From the NCBI GenBank assembly GCA_964618955.1, contig CAZUBO010000007.1:1-37512 (forward strand): DNA of 37,512 nt, read 5' to 3'. Origin of the DNA: JAKLIH01 sp964618955 (GTDB lineage: Bacteria > Patescibacteriota > Minisyncoccia > UBA6257 > JAKLIH01). The notes under the pieces were generated by a model. The model did no database searches. It saw only the letters and a program-made list of their open reading frames with translations, and was not told the origin of the DNA. This document shows, piece by piece, positions 26,352 to 35,622 of this stretch; the stretch's first letter is position 1, and every line of letters begins with the position of its first letter. Position numbers and translations under genes: made by a program.

Positions 26352-27314
26352 ATGAAAAAAATATTTATAGCTAGAAAAGCTGACAAAGCCATGTTTAAGA
26401 CTTTAATTGACTTGGGTTATCAAATTGATATTAGTAATAATGAACTTACTAATTGCGACGAATTAAGAGGAGTTCTAAAAAATTACGATGCAGTTATTAC
26501 TACTATTGGTTGCGATATTACTAAAGATATTGTTAAGGCAGCTGGCGAACAATTAAAAATCATTGCCACGACTTCTGTTGGTTTTGATCATATTGATATT
26601 GATGCTTGTAAGGCTAAAAATATATATGTCACCAATACCCCTGGAGCTAATTCTTGATGTGTAGCTGAACATACTGTAGGTTTAATTTTAGATGCTACCC
26701 ATAGAATTTCTGAAGCTGATAGATTTGTCAGAAAAGATGCTTTTCATGGTTTTGATTTCAATCTATTTATTGGAGATGAAATTATAGATAATGTTATTGG
26801 TATTGTCGGCCTAGGTAATATTGGCAAAGCTGTTGCTAAAATTCTTACTAAAGGCTTTGGTTGTAAAATTTACTATTATGATTGTAAACGTGATGAAAAT
26901 TTTGAAAAAGAATATGGAGTTACTTTTGTATCTGAATTAGAAGATTTGATGAAGGTATCTGATATTTTAACAATTCATGTACCCCTACAAAATGATACTA
27001 AGTATTTAATTCATGAATACAATTTGAAGTTAATGAAACCTAATGCTTACTTAATAAATACCTCAAGAGGAGCGGTAGTAAAAGAACAAGCCTTAATTGA
27101 TACATTAAAAAACAAAAAAATTAGAGGGGCTGCTATGGATGTTTTTGAAGACGAAATTAATGTTAATAAAGAATTCATGACAATGGATAATGTAGTTTTA
27201 ACTCCACACATTGCAGCTTCGTCAGACGAAACTCACCAAAACATGGTTAAGGTGGCTATGAAAAATGTTATTCAAGCTTTAGAAAATGTACGGCCAGATA
27301 ATGTAGTCTATTAA
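26352..27314 (+). CDS. D-2-hydroxyacid dehydrogenase (D-lactate/glyoxylate reductase type)
   Basis: 320 aa with one UGA-Trp at 26655 (NTPGANS-W-CVAEHTVGLIL). NAD-binding GIVGLGNIGKAV (Rossmann), catalytic Arg in INTSRGAVV, Glu in AAMDVFEDE and His in LTPHIAASSDET are all present. Family members reduce 2-oxoacids to D-2-hydroxyacids with NAD(P)H. In a fermentative CPR cell D-lactate formation is a plausible role. It also resembles VanH-type dehydrogenases, which is notable beside a VanX-like gene, but the D-Ala--D-Lac ligase is not in the window. Confidence 0.88.
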
Positions 27315-27324
27315 GCTTTAATTC

Positions 27325-27666
27325 ATGAAAACTATAAAATTAGAACAAACAATAAAAAATAAAAACAGCGATGTCTGTACTGCTATAGAATATCCTTTAC
27401 GTAATAAAGATATTAATGTAGCTGTTATTAAATTAAACGGACGTTATCCTGATTCGGGCAGGGCTGTAAATACTGTTTGTAAAGAATTAGCATATATTAT
27501 CAACGGCTCTGGAAAATTAATTGTTGAAGGACAAGTCATTGAATTAAAAAAAGGAGATCTTGTTTTAATTGAAGCGGGAGAAAAGTATTATTGAATCAGC
27601 GATATGGAAATGTTAGTACCTTGTGTTCCAGCTTGATATCCTGAACAACATACTTTTATTTCTTAA
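27325..27666 (+). CDS. Small cupin-domain protein
   Basis: 113 aa with two UGA-Trp codons (27592, 27631). A single cupin barrel: KELAYIINGSGKLIVEGQVIELKKGDLVLIEAGEKYYW, then PCVPAWYPEQH at the C-terminus. The metal-binding His of cupin motif 1 is not obvious (ELAYIIN in its place), so it may be a ligand-binding rather than enzymatic cupin. 10 nt after the dehydrogenase, probably co-transcribed. Confidence 0.8.
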
Positions 27667-27675
27667 ACCTTTCAT

Positions 27676-28386
27676 ATGTTTAATATTACATCCGACAAAT
27701 TCTCCGGTCCGCTTGATTTGCTTCTTCGTTTAATCGAAGAACATAATCTTCAAATAACCGACATTTCTTTATCAACTGTTACTAATGAATTTTTAGAATA
27801 CATAAAGCAAGTTGAATCAACTACTAATGATTTAGCTGATTTTTTAGTAATTGCTTCAACTTTGATTTTAATTAAATCCAAATCAATTCTTCCTACATTA
27901 GAATTATCAAAAGACGAGACTGAAGAGATCTTAGATCTCAAAGAACGATTGATAATCTACAAGATCTTTAAAGATAAGATTGGTAATCTTAATTATCTTC
28001 GTTCTCAAAAGCATTATCTATTCTCTCATACACCTTTTCTGAATGTTGAAGTTATCTTCTCACCCCCTAAAGAATTGAATTTAGAAATGTTAAAATCTGC
28101 TTTTGAGAATTTATTAGAATTGTATCAAAAAGAAAAATTAGTTCTGCCTACTAAGAAAATCAAAATTCTTGTTAATTTAAAAGATAGAATTTCTAATTTA
28201 TTAAATATCTTTAAAGATAAAAAAAATTGCAACTTTAATGATGTAGCTGCTAATAAAGAAGATAAGGTTTCTTTAGTTGTTAGCTTCCTGGCTATATTAC
28301 ATTTAGCCAAGGATGGTATGATAACTTTATCTCAGCAAAATAATTTTGGTGATATTAATATCGAGAGTACAGAAAATAACTATTAA
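27676..28386 (+). CDS. scpA: Segregation and condensation protein A
   Basis: 236 aa. The kleisin partner of SMC and ScpB in chromosome condensation. The N-terminus FSGPLDLLLRLIEEHNLQITDISLSTVTNEFLEYI is a textbook ScpA start; ADFLVIASTLILIKSKSILP follows, and the C-terminal winged-helix part (VVSFLAILHLAKDGMITLSQQ) is retained. Starts 9 nt after the cupin gene and is followed by scpB, the normal pairing. Confidence 0.95.
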   Translation: MFNITSDKFSGPLDLLLRLIEEHNLQITDISLSTVTNEFLEYIKQVESTTNDLADFLVIASTLILIKSKSILPTLELSKDETEEILDLKERLIIYKIFKDKIGNLNYLRSQKHYLFSHTPFLNVEVIFSPPKELNLEMLKSAFENLLELYQKEKLVLPTKKIKILVNLKDRISNLLNIFKDKKNCNFNDVAANKEDKVSLVVSFLAILHLAKDGMITLSQQNNFGDINIESTENNY

Positions 28387-28408
28387 TTTAATTTTTAAAT
28401 ACAATATC

Positions 28409-29053
28409 ATGGATGATAATCAAATACAATTAAAGTATCTTATCGAAGGCCTTTTGTTTGCTTCTGGTGAGCCTTTGTCTTTAAACAAAATGATTGAATT
28501 ATTAAATTCTTCTAAAGAAGTAATTGAATCTTCAATTTCTGAACTTTTATTAGATTATCAGAATGATAATCGTTGTTTGGATATTATTAAGAAGGGAAAT
28601 GAAGGTCAAATTCTTTATCAGATAGTTACAAATAAAAACATTTCTGTTTTAGTACAGAAATTAAATAATACTGTTTTGGAAGGGGATCTTACCAAAAGTG
28701 CTTTAGAAGTTTTGTCTATTGTCATTTATCGTGGGCCTCTAAATCGATCTGAAATTGATGAAGTTAGGGGTGTTAATTCTTCATATATTTTACGTGCCTT
28801 AACTTTACGAGGTTTAATCAATCGCTATCAGAATCCTAATCGTAAGAGTGAATACCTCTATGAGGTATCTTTTGACTTAATGAAGCATTTAGGTTTGAAT
28901 GATGTTGCTTCACTTCCTGAGTATGAGAAACTTCATAACTTCAGTTTAAAAGAGATTCTTAAAGATGCTATAGAGACTACTGATATTGAATCTGAATCAG
29001 TAGCTCAGGATATAATCGACGAATCCACTAATGAAGAAGTAATTCTTGAATAA
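28409..29053 (+). CDS. scpB: Segregation and condensation protein B
   Basis: 214 aa. I chose the ATG at 28409 rather than an upstream in-frame one inside scpA, because the product then starts MDDNQIQLKYLIEGLLFASGEPLSL, as ScpB proteins do. Two winged helices: the first around LSLNKMIELL, the second around LTKSALEVLSIVIYRGPLNRSEIDEVRGVNSSYILRALTLRGLI. It binds ScpA as a dimer. Confidence 0.95.
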   Translation: MDDNQIQLKYLIEGLLFASGEPLSLNKMIELLNSSKEVIESSISELLLDYQNDNRCLDIIKKGNEGQILYQIVTNKNISVLVQKLNNTVLEGDLTKSALEVLSIVIYRGPLNRSEIDEVRGVNSSYILRALTLRGLINRYQNPNRKSEYLYEVSFDLMKHLGLNDVASLPEYEKLHNFSLKEILKDAIETTDIESESVAQDIIDESTNEEVILE

Positions 29054-29057
29054 TACC

Positions 29058-29086
29058 TTGCTTTTTTGTTAAAAATATTATACAAT
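29058..29086 (+). promoter_or_regulatory. Promoter of the coiled-coil gene and dacA-mraY group
   Basis: TTGCTT (29058-29063), 17-nt spacer, TACAAT (29081-29086), 28 nt before the ATG at 29115. Confidence 0.55.
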
Positions 29087-29114
29087 GTAGCTAACAAATA
29101 TTAATAATACTATT

Positions 29115-29453
29115 ATGAAAAAACTAACAAAAAAAGCGAAAGAAAATATAATAAAAAACATTCCTAACTCTGATCATGATGGAGTTTTAAAAGAAGATTT
29201 AAGAGATAAATTAAATCAAGTAATTGATGGTATGCATATGGGTTTTGAAAGAATGGATAGGCAATTCGCTAGTATAGATCAACATTTTGATAGATTAGAA
29301 AATAGGATGGGAAGTATGGAGATTGAATTGTCTCAAGTTAAAGATGTTGTTTTAGATATTCAACAAGAAAAAGCTTCTAGGACAGATGTTTTAGCAATAG
29401 AAAAAAGAGTTACAAAATTAGAAATGAATAATGCCAGAGCTGCAAGAAAATAA
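29115..29453 (+). CDS. Small coiled-coil protein
   Basis: 112 aa, no Trp. Residues about 30-108 show long heptad periodicity (FERMDRQFASIDQHFDRLEN, then RMGSMEIELSQVKDVVLDI), with a basic N-terminus (KKLTKKAKENIIKN). It resembles short coiled-coil proteins that are frequent in CPR genomes and look like phage-type 'DUF' coiled coils. No known function. Own promoter, 18 nt ahead of the carboxypeptidase gene. Confidence 0.65.
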   Translation: MKKLTKKAKENIIKNIPNSDHDGVLKEDLRDKLNQVIDGMHMGFERMDRQFASIDQHFDRLENRMGSMEIELSQVKDVVLDIQQEKASRTDVLAIEKRVTKLEMNNARAARK

Positions 29454-29471
29454 TAACTAAACAAGTTTTAA

Positions 29472-30407
29472 ATGTTCAATCCAAAAAACAAAAAAATAAT
29501 TCTAGCTCCACTTTTCATTTTATGTTCTTTTTTGATATTTTTTTTAATATCCAATAAAAACAAAGAAGTATCGCAAGCTAATATCAAGGAGATTATTCCT
29601 GAGAGTTCAAAACACTTTAATAAAAAAACTGCTTCAAAGATTATGCCTAATTTTGATTTAAGTTTGGAAAGTAATATTGTTATTGTCGGTAATTTAAAGA
29701 CCGGCCATATCATTTTTCAGAAAAATGCTGATTTAAAGACTAGTACTGCTTCAATTGCCAAATTACTAAGTGCTTCAATTGTTTTAGAAAAATTAAATCC
29801 TGAAGATGTTATTACTATTAATGATATTATCTATGGTAATCTACCTTCAAAAACTGATTTAGTATTAAACGAGAGGATTAAAGTCATTGATTTATTAAAA
29901 ATGGCTTTAATCATGTCGTCTAATGATTCCATTAATGCCTTAGCTAACCATCTGGGGTATTATGATTTTCTAAATCAAATGAATTTAAAAGCTATTGATA
30001 TTGGTATGTATAATTCCCATTTTGATAATCCTGTTGGTTTTGATAGTGCTGGGAACTATACTACTGCCTTAGACTTATTCCAATTAGCTAAGTACGTATA
30101 CAATAACTATCCTTTAATTGGTGAGATATCTAGATCCAAAGCTATTTCTTTTAGATCAAATTCTGGTATTGAACATTTAGTAGTTCCTACTAATATTATT
30201 GTTGGTCAGTTAGAGAATTACTGAGGTGGTAAGACTGGTACTACGCCTCTTGCCAAAGAAGCTTTGTTAGCTATCTTTGAATTCAAAGAAGACGGATTAT
30301 CTTATCCTTTTGTAGCTATCGTTACTCAGTCTGATAATCGCTTTTCAGACATTAAGAAAATTTCTGAATGATTAAATCAAAACAAAATATATTTAACAAA
30401 TTATTAA
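29472..30407 (+). CDS. dacA: D-alanyl-D-alanine carboxypeptidase (DacA/PBP5-like)
   Basis: 311 aa with UGA-Trp at 30222 and 30369. An N-terminal hydrophobic segment (residues about 9-26) acts as signal anchor. Active-site motifs: S94-I-A-K97 (SxxK), S149-S-N151 (SxN) and K254-T-G256 in ENY-W-GGKTGTT. It trims the terminal D-Ala of murein pentapeptides. The PBP5-type C-terminal domain and amphipathic anchor appear absent, so this is a core S11 peptidase. The TGA at 30222 is only three codons before the KTG motif, so ordinary translation would lose the active site. Followed by mraY. Confidence 0.92.
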
Positions 30408-30416
30408 AAAAACAAT

Positions 30417-31481
30417 ATGCGCGACCAATTAATTGCTCAGATTATAAAGATTTTTTCATTAGGAGGCATTTCTACAGTCTTGTCTTTTATGTTTGCCCCA
30501 ATCCTATTAAAATTTTTATTAAAGAATAAAGTCTATAAACAAATTCGTCAAGATCCTAATGCTCCGATCTTCACTCAAATGCACGAGAAGAAGAGTGGTA
30601 CTCCTACCATGGGAGGCATTATCTTTTGATTTATTACTTTCTTTATGGCTTTAGCTTTATTAATTTTGTCATATTTCTTTGGAAGCATTTGATCGTTCTT
30701 GAATTTCGTAACTCGCGAACAAACAATTTTGATTTTGGGTTCCATGATGTTAGCAGCTTTAGTTGGTATCGTTGATGATGTTTTCAATATCTATCGTATT
30801 GGGCCTAAAGGTGGTGGTTTGCCAATGAGTATCCGTTTGGTTTTGCATACCTTAATTGCTAGCATTGGTGCCTGATGATTCTATGTAAAACTAGAATGAG
30901 ATATTTTGTATGTTCCTTTTGTTGGAACAGTTCATTTAGGTTTGTGATATATTCCAGTCTTTATCTTTATAATTATTGGTACTGCTTTTGCTTTGAACGA
31001 GACTGATGGCTTAGATGGCTTAGCTGGAGGTATTTCTTTTATGGCTTTAATTCCTTTTATTGCAATTGCTTTTATGATGGGCCGATTTGATTTAGCTTCG
31101 TTACTCGCTATTGTTATGGGTGGAGTTTTGGCTTTTCTCTGGTTTAATATCAATCCAGCTAAATTCTTCATGGGAGATACGGGTTCCATGACTCTCGGAG
31201 TATTATTTGGAATTTTAGCTATGTATACGAATACTGCTTTGTTTTTACCTTTCTTTTTATTTATTCCTTTCATGGAAGCTTTATCAGTTATTGTTCAAAC
31301 TTTTTCGAAAAAAGTTTTCAAAAGAAAGATTTTTAAATCAACTCCAATTCATCATACCTTTGAAGCTAATGGTTGACCAGAAACAAAAGTTACTATGACT
31401 TTCTGACTAATTCAAGGTATGGCCATGATCTTTGGTCTTTTGATTTATTTACTAAGTGTACTTTTAACTAAGCCGTTATAA
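30417..31481 (+). CDS. mraY: Phospho-MurNAc-pentapeptide transferase MraY
   Basis: 354 aa with eight UGA-Trp codons. It makes lipid I on undecaprenyl phosphate in the membrane. Motifs: MHEKKSGTPTMGGIIF-W, GIVDDVFNI (catalytic Asp pair), LNETDGLDGLAGG, FLWFNINPAKFFMGDTGSM (Trp here is TGG) and STPIHHTFEANG-W-PETKVTMTF-W (both Trp TGA, both invariant in MraY). About ten membrane helices. It is separated from the mraZ cluster by 15 kb, unlike a standard dcw order. Its stop overlaps the next start. Confidence 0.96.
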
Positions 31482-31954
31482 TGATACCTAACTTTTTAAA
31501 AATAATTTGGTTTGCAATGCTTCCTATCTTTGAATTGCGTTTAGCTTTGCCTTTAGCATATTTTAAATACGGCTTTAACATTTACGAAAGTATCGGTTTA
31601 TCAGTTATAGGGAATATTTTACCTTTACTTCCAATTTTGTATTTGTTAGAAAGTATGGTAAAATTCTTTTCAAAATGAAGTTTTACAAAAAAATTCTTTG
31701 ATTGATTTTTCAAAAGAACCGAAAAAGCTTTTTCAAATACTTATTTAAAGTGAGGGAAGCTAGGATTAGTTATCTTCGTTGGTATTCCTTTACCTATGAC
31801 TGGCGCTTGAACTGGAGCTGTTGCTAGTACGTTATTTAAAATCAAACCCAAAGAAGCTTTTTGACTTTTAGTCTTAGGTGTTTTGTTAGCTTCTTGTATT
31901 GTAACTACCATTTGTCTTTTGTTTGAGAATCTCGCCATGAAATGATTTTTGTAA
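31481..31954 (+). CDS. Small multidrug-export-like membrane protein (Sm_multidrug_ex family)
   Basis: 157 aa. Start overlaps the mraY stop (TAATG). MLPIFELRLALPLAYFKYGFN and FVGIPLPMTGA-W-TGAVASTLF are family signatures; the Trp in GAWTG is UGA, with seven TGA in all. Three or four hydrophobic helices. The family name is historical and actual export has not been shown for most members. It may move a lipid- or wall-linked substrate given its coupling to mraY. Confidence 0.82.
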
Positions 31955-31976
31955 TTCTGAATTCTGTTGTATTTCC

Positions 31977-32050
31977 GGATCCTTAGCTCAGCTGGTTAGA
32001 GCGCGTCATTCACATTGACGAGGTCAGAGGTTCGAGTCCTCTAGGGTCCA
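31977..32050 (+). tRNA. tRNA-Val(CAC)
   Basis: 74 nt with full cloverleaf: acceptor GGATCCT / AGGGTCC (one T-G pair), D arm GCTC...GAGC, anticodon stem CGTCA / TGACG around loop TTCACAT (anticodon CAC), variable AGGTC, T arm AGAGG-TTCGAGT-CCTCT. Discriminator A; the CCA end is not encoded (CTA follows). It reads GUG codons only. Confidence 0.95.
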
Positions 32051-32079
32051 CTAAATTAAAAAAATATTTTAAAAACAAT

Positions 32080-33321
32080 ATGCAAAAATTTAAAAAGTCT
32101 TTCACTCTCGTAGAATTAATGATAGTAATAGCAATCTTAGCAATATTATCAGCTATTGTAATTTTTGCATTAAACCCAGCCAGACTCTTTGATAACTTTA
32201 GAGATAGTAGAAGAGTAACTGATATATCTAGTATTAACAAAGCTATTGTATTCATGGAATCTTGAAATCAATCAGGTATTACTTATGGTACATCAACAAA
32301 CGTATATATCTCTCTTCCTGATTCAAGTTCAACTTGTTCAAGTTATTCATTACCAACTCTTCCTACTGGATACAATTATTACTGTAGTAATCCTACAACG
32401 TATAAGAATACTGATGGTACAGGCTGAATACCTATCAACTTTACGGTTGAAGGATCCAATAGATATCTATCAAGTCTTCCTATTGATCCAGTCAATAATT
32501 CTTCTTTCTTCTATACCTACTATTCAGGAGGATCCTATGAATTAACTGCCATCCTTTCAAATCCCAATAAGAACTCCATTAATGATGAAGGAAGTCTTAC
32601 ATCTACCTTTGAGATTGGTAGTCCTAACCGAACATGAGTTACACCATTACAGAGAGATAAGAATCTTATTGCCTTTTGAAAATTTGATGAAGCAACAGGA
32701 GCTGCATTAGACTACTCTGGTAATGGACTTAATGGCACAGTTAATGGACCTGATAGAGTTACAACTATTGGAACTAATAAAGCAATGTACTATGATGCCT
32801 CTGGCTCTGATTACATCTCAACCTCAGCATTTGCAATTCCTAATACAGGTATACTTACAGTTGAAGCGTGGATGAAGAGTGCGGTGAATGCAAACATTTA
32901 TCAAGTAGTCATAAGTGATGGTGGCAGTATTCCAACTGGTATTATTTGAATGGATAGACCATCTGGTGCAAATTATATTCGCTTTTGAGTTTCTAATAAT
33001 GGAGCAGGACAGGAAGTAGGATTTACTGATTTTTTTCTTAATCTTGATAATCAATGAATATATGTTGTAATAGTTTGTGACTATTCCAATAAAACAATAA
33101 AAGCTTATAGAAATGGTGCTCAATTTGGGGCTACGAGAGATCTTACGGGAATTCCTATATTCCCTCCGACTAATGGAATAAAGTATATTGGTGCCAGTAG
33201 TTCAAGTTCTAATAAACTTACCAATGGCTCTCTTGATGAAGTAAGAATATATAATAGAGGATTGAGCGCCGAGGAAGTAGCTCAACATTATACTTCTACA
33301 AAAGGAGAGTTTGGATTATAG
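32080..33321 (+). CDS. Type IV pilin-like protein with C-terminal LamG domain (copy 3)
   Basis: 413 aa, ending with TAG (33319). The prepilin signal is MQKFKKS|FTLVELM. It carries the shared 87-nt block (32119-32205), and the pilin domain is near-identical in nucleotides to copy 4 and close to copy 1. The LamG domain differs: LIAFWKFDEATGAALDYSGNGLNGT, YYDASGSDYISTSAF, TVEAWMKSA, DNQWIYVVI and LDEVRIYNRGLSAEEV. Here RT-W-V and GTG-W-I use TGA where copy 1 uses TGG. It begins 29 nt after tRNA-Val with no obvious promoter, so it may be read from mraY or from processed tRNA transcripts. Confidence 0.85.
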
Positions 33322-33330
33322 CCTAGCATA

Positions 33331-33359
33331 TTGTTTTTTTTAAAATTCTCTGTTACAGT
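33331..33359 (+). promoter_or_regulatory. Putative promoter of the Cys-rich protein at 33397
   Basis: TTGTTT (33331-33336), 17-nt spacer, TACAGT (33354-33359). Moderate match, after the pilin copy 3 stop. Confidence 0.45.
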
Positions 33360-33396
33360 ATTATTAATAAAATTAAAAATTATTTAAATATTTTTC

Positions 33397-33792
33397 ATGG
33401 AAAACAAAATTATGAAATGAGTTATTCTTCTTTTTGTTGTTATCATTACTTTAGTATATAGTGAGAGAATTTTGTCTTTCGGTAAAGAATTAAAATACAA
33501 GAATCAAGGTTACTATATCTGTACTGGTTTTGCTTGTATGAATGAACATATGCAGAAATGCGAACGAGCCTATATGAATATTACTTCTGGTTTTAAATGA
33601 GTTGATGCTTTTGTTCAAGGCTACAAAGAGAAGAAATGCATTTACCAAGTAAATAAATATACTGGAGATGGCTACATTTGTTCTTTTGGTGGTGAAGTGT
33701 TTTCAAAGAAGTTAGTTGATGAAGTTTTTGGAGTTCATAACGGTTTACGTCAAACCATTGTTAAGAATTGTGTACCAAGCTATAAAAAATAA
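33397..33792 (+). CDS. Membrane-anchored Cys-rich protein (paralogue A)
   Basis: 131 aa. One N-terminal helix (about 7-23, containing a UGA-Trp) and an outside domain with seven Cys: GYYICTGFACMNEHMQKCERAY, KKCIYQV, YICSFGG and KNCVPS. The same pattern occurs in the gene at 35155 (GYFVCHTFECIPEKLNKCEKAF, EKCIFQI, LECVFD, DACKLK), so the two are diverged paralogues. Function unknown; a disulfide-bonded surface domain is likely. Confidence 0.65.
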
Positions 33793-33795
33793 TTT

Positions 33796-35118
33796 ATGGG
33801 ATTACCATTATTTATTAAATTCATAATTTCTCTTTTATTAGGATCAGTCATTGGCCTTGAAAGGGAATCAGTTAATACCAAAAAACCTGAGCTTTGAACT
33901 CTGGGTGGAGTTAGAACTTTTGCTCTAATATCTTTTCTCGGATCAATCTCTGGTTTTTTGTTTTTAAATAAAGATTTTGCTTTAAGCAATATTATTAGTA
34001 TTTTTGTTTTTATTGCTATTCTAGTTTATTATACTATTACGGCTTTACATATCCATACTACAGGCTTAACTACTGAGATATCAGCCATCTTTGCTTACTT
34101 AATTGGTTGATTTGTAATTACAAACTTAATTCCTTTACCAATTACTATAGCTCTATCGATTATTTTAGTTTTGATTTTATCAAACAAAACTAAAAGTAAA
34201 AAAATAGCCACAAATATTAACAAGAATGAATGGAATTCTTTTATGAGTTTTGCAATTATTCTTTTAGTTATTCTACCATTCTTGCCTGATATCGGTTATC
34301 GAATTACTGATATTACAATTTTGAATAATTTGCCTTTACCTCTTCAATTATTTAATTTAGAGATTATCAATCCTTATCATCTTTGATTAATTGTAGTTTT
34401 GATTTCCGGAATTAATTTATTAGGATATCTATTAAGTAAGAAATTAGGCAAGAGCAAAGGTATTTATCTTTGTAGTTTTTTTGGTGGCATTATGTCTTCA
34501 ACTCTAGTCAACCAAACTTTATCCGAGAAGAGTAGAATTGAAAGCAAAGACAAGCAGAAGCAATTAGTAATTAGTAATATTGTAGCATATATTGCTTCAG
34601 TATTTCATATTGCTTTTTTTGTTGGTATTTTGAATTTAACATTACTATGGAGAATTATTCCTTTATTACTTTTGATTACCATTGTTTGTTGAATTAGTAT
34701 TTTGTATTTACAAGGAAAGAAGCCTAAAGTTTGTAAAGCCAAATTCGAAATGCCTTTTAAAGAAAAGCCAGAATTGTTTTTAATTCCTGCAATTAAATTT
34801 TCGTTATTAATTACTGGAATTAAAATATTAGCTGGTATTGTTTTAGTATTCTTAGGCAATAATGGTTTTCTAGGATTTTCATTAATCTCTTCCTTAGTTG
34901 GTTTGGATGCTGTTCTAATTAATATCTCTGAATTAGCTGGTAATTCTTTAACTTTTAATTATGCCATTTTTGTAATTTTATTAATTAATATTTTTAATTT
35001 ATTTGGCAAATGGTTGTATTCTTATTGGAAGGGTAGTAAAGCTTTTAGTCGTTTAACCGGTTTAGTATTTTTAGCTATTTCTTTTGTAAGTCTTCTTTGA
35101 TATTTATATATAATTTAA
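33796..35118 (+). CDS. MgtC/SapB-DUF4010 integral membrane protein
   Basis: 440 aa with six UGA-Trp codons. The N-terminal domain is MgtC-like: LLGSVIGLERE, LGGVRTFALISFLGS and TGLTTEISAIFAYLIG. The long C-terminal domain has GLLxLPD-like segments and FGGIMSSTLVNQTLSEKS plus many helices, matching the YhiD/DUF4010 fusion seen in several bacteria. About 12 transmembrane helices. MgtC-like proteins are linked to magnesium stress and membrane potential, but the fused version is uncharacterised. Flanked by two Cys-rich paralogues. Confidence 0.85.
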
Positions 35119-35154
35119 ATGGTCGACAAACATATTAAAAATTAAAAAAATATT

Positions 35155-35562
35155 ATGAAAAAAATTAAAAAATTTAAAGGTTTAATGATTATTGTTCTGA
35201 TTGTTTTAATTTCATTAATCATTCTGTTGATTAAAAAAGATGATATTAAATTATGAAAATTAGAACAAACCTATGTTAAACAAGGGTATTTTGTTTGTCA
35301 TACTTTCGAATGTATTCCTGAAAAATTAAACAAATGTGAAAAAGCTTTCTTTCGAGTTGGTTTTAAAAATATCTTTGTTGATAAGTTGATTTATGAAAAT
35401 AACGAAAAATGCATTTTCCAGATAATTAAAAGCGATAAAGAAGGTTTGGAATGTGTCTTTGATATAAATACTTGAAAAGGCAAAGATACTCCCAATATCA
35501 ATGCTTCAAACTACAAGCTTTTTCCTGAAAGCAAAGATGCTTGTAAATTAAAACAATTCTAA
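35155..35562 (+). CDS. Membrane-anchored Cys-rich protein (paralogue B)
   Basis: 135 aa. N-terminal helix at about 9-27, then a domain with the same Cys layout as the gene at 33397 (see that entry), sharing QGY-C-F-C-KCEKA and KCIFQ. UGA-Trp at DIKLWKLEQ and INTWKGK. No known family. Flanks the MgtC/DUF4010 gene on the other side from paralogue A, suggesting a local duplication or a shared surface module. Confidence 0.65.
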
Positions 35563-35563
35563 C

Positions 35564-35592
35564 TTTACTTTATTGGTTTTTTCTGTTAAATT
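35564..35592 (+). promoter_or_regulatory. Putative murC promoter
   Basis: TTTACT (35564-35569), 17-nt spacer, TAAATT (35587-35592) preceded by TGT (extended -10). 31 nt before the murC start. Confidence 0.45.
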
Positions 35593-35622
35593 GTATTTAA
35601 CATTCGTTTTAAAATATTTAAT

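Noticed and set aside
28346..28408. Longer start for scpB inside scpA
   Set aside because: The added residues are not ScpB-like; the product from 28409 begins with the family start.
30932..31273. 113-codon minus-strand frame
   Set aside because: Antisense of mraY with the low-complexity Lys/Ile/Pro content typical of shadow frames.
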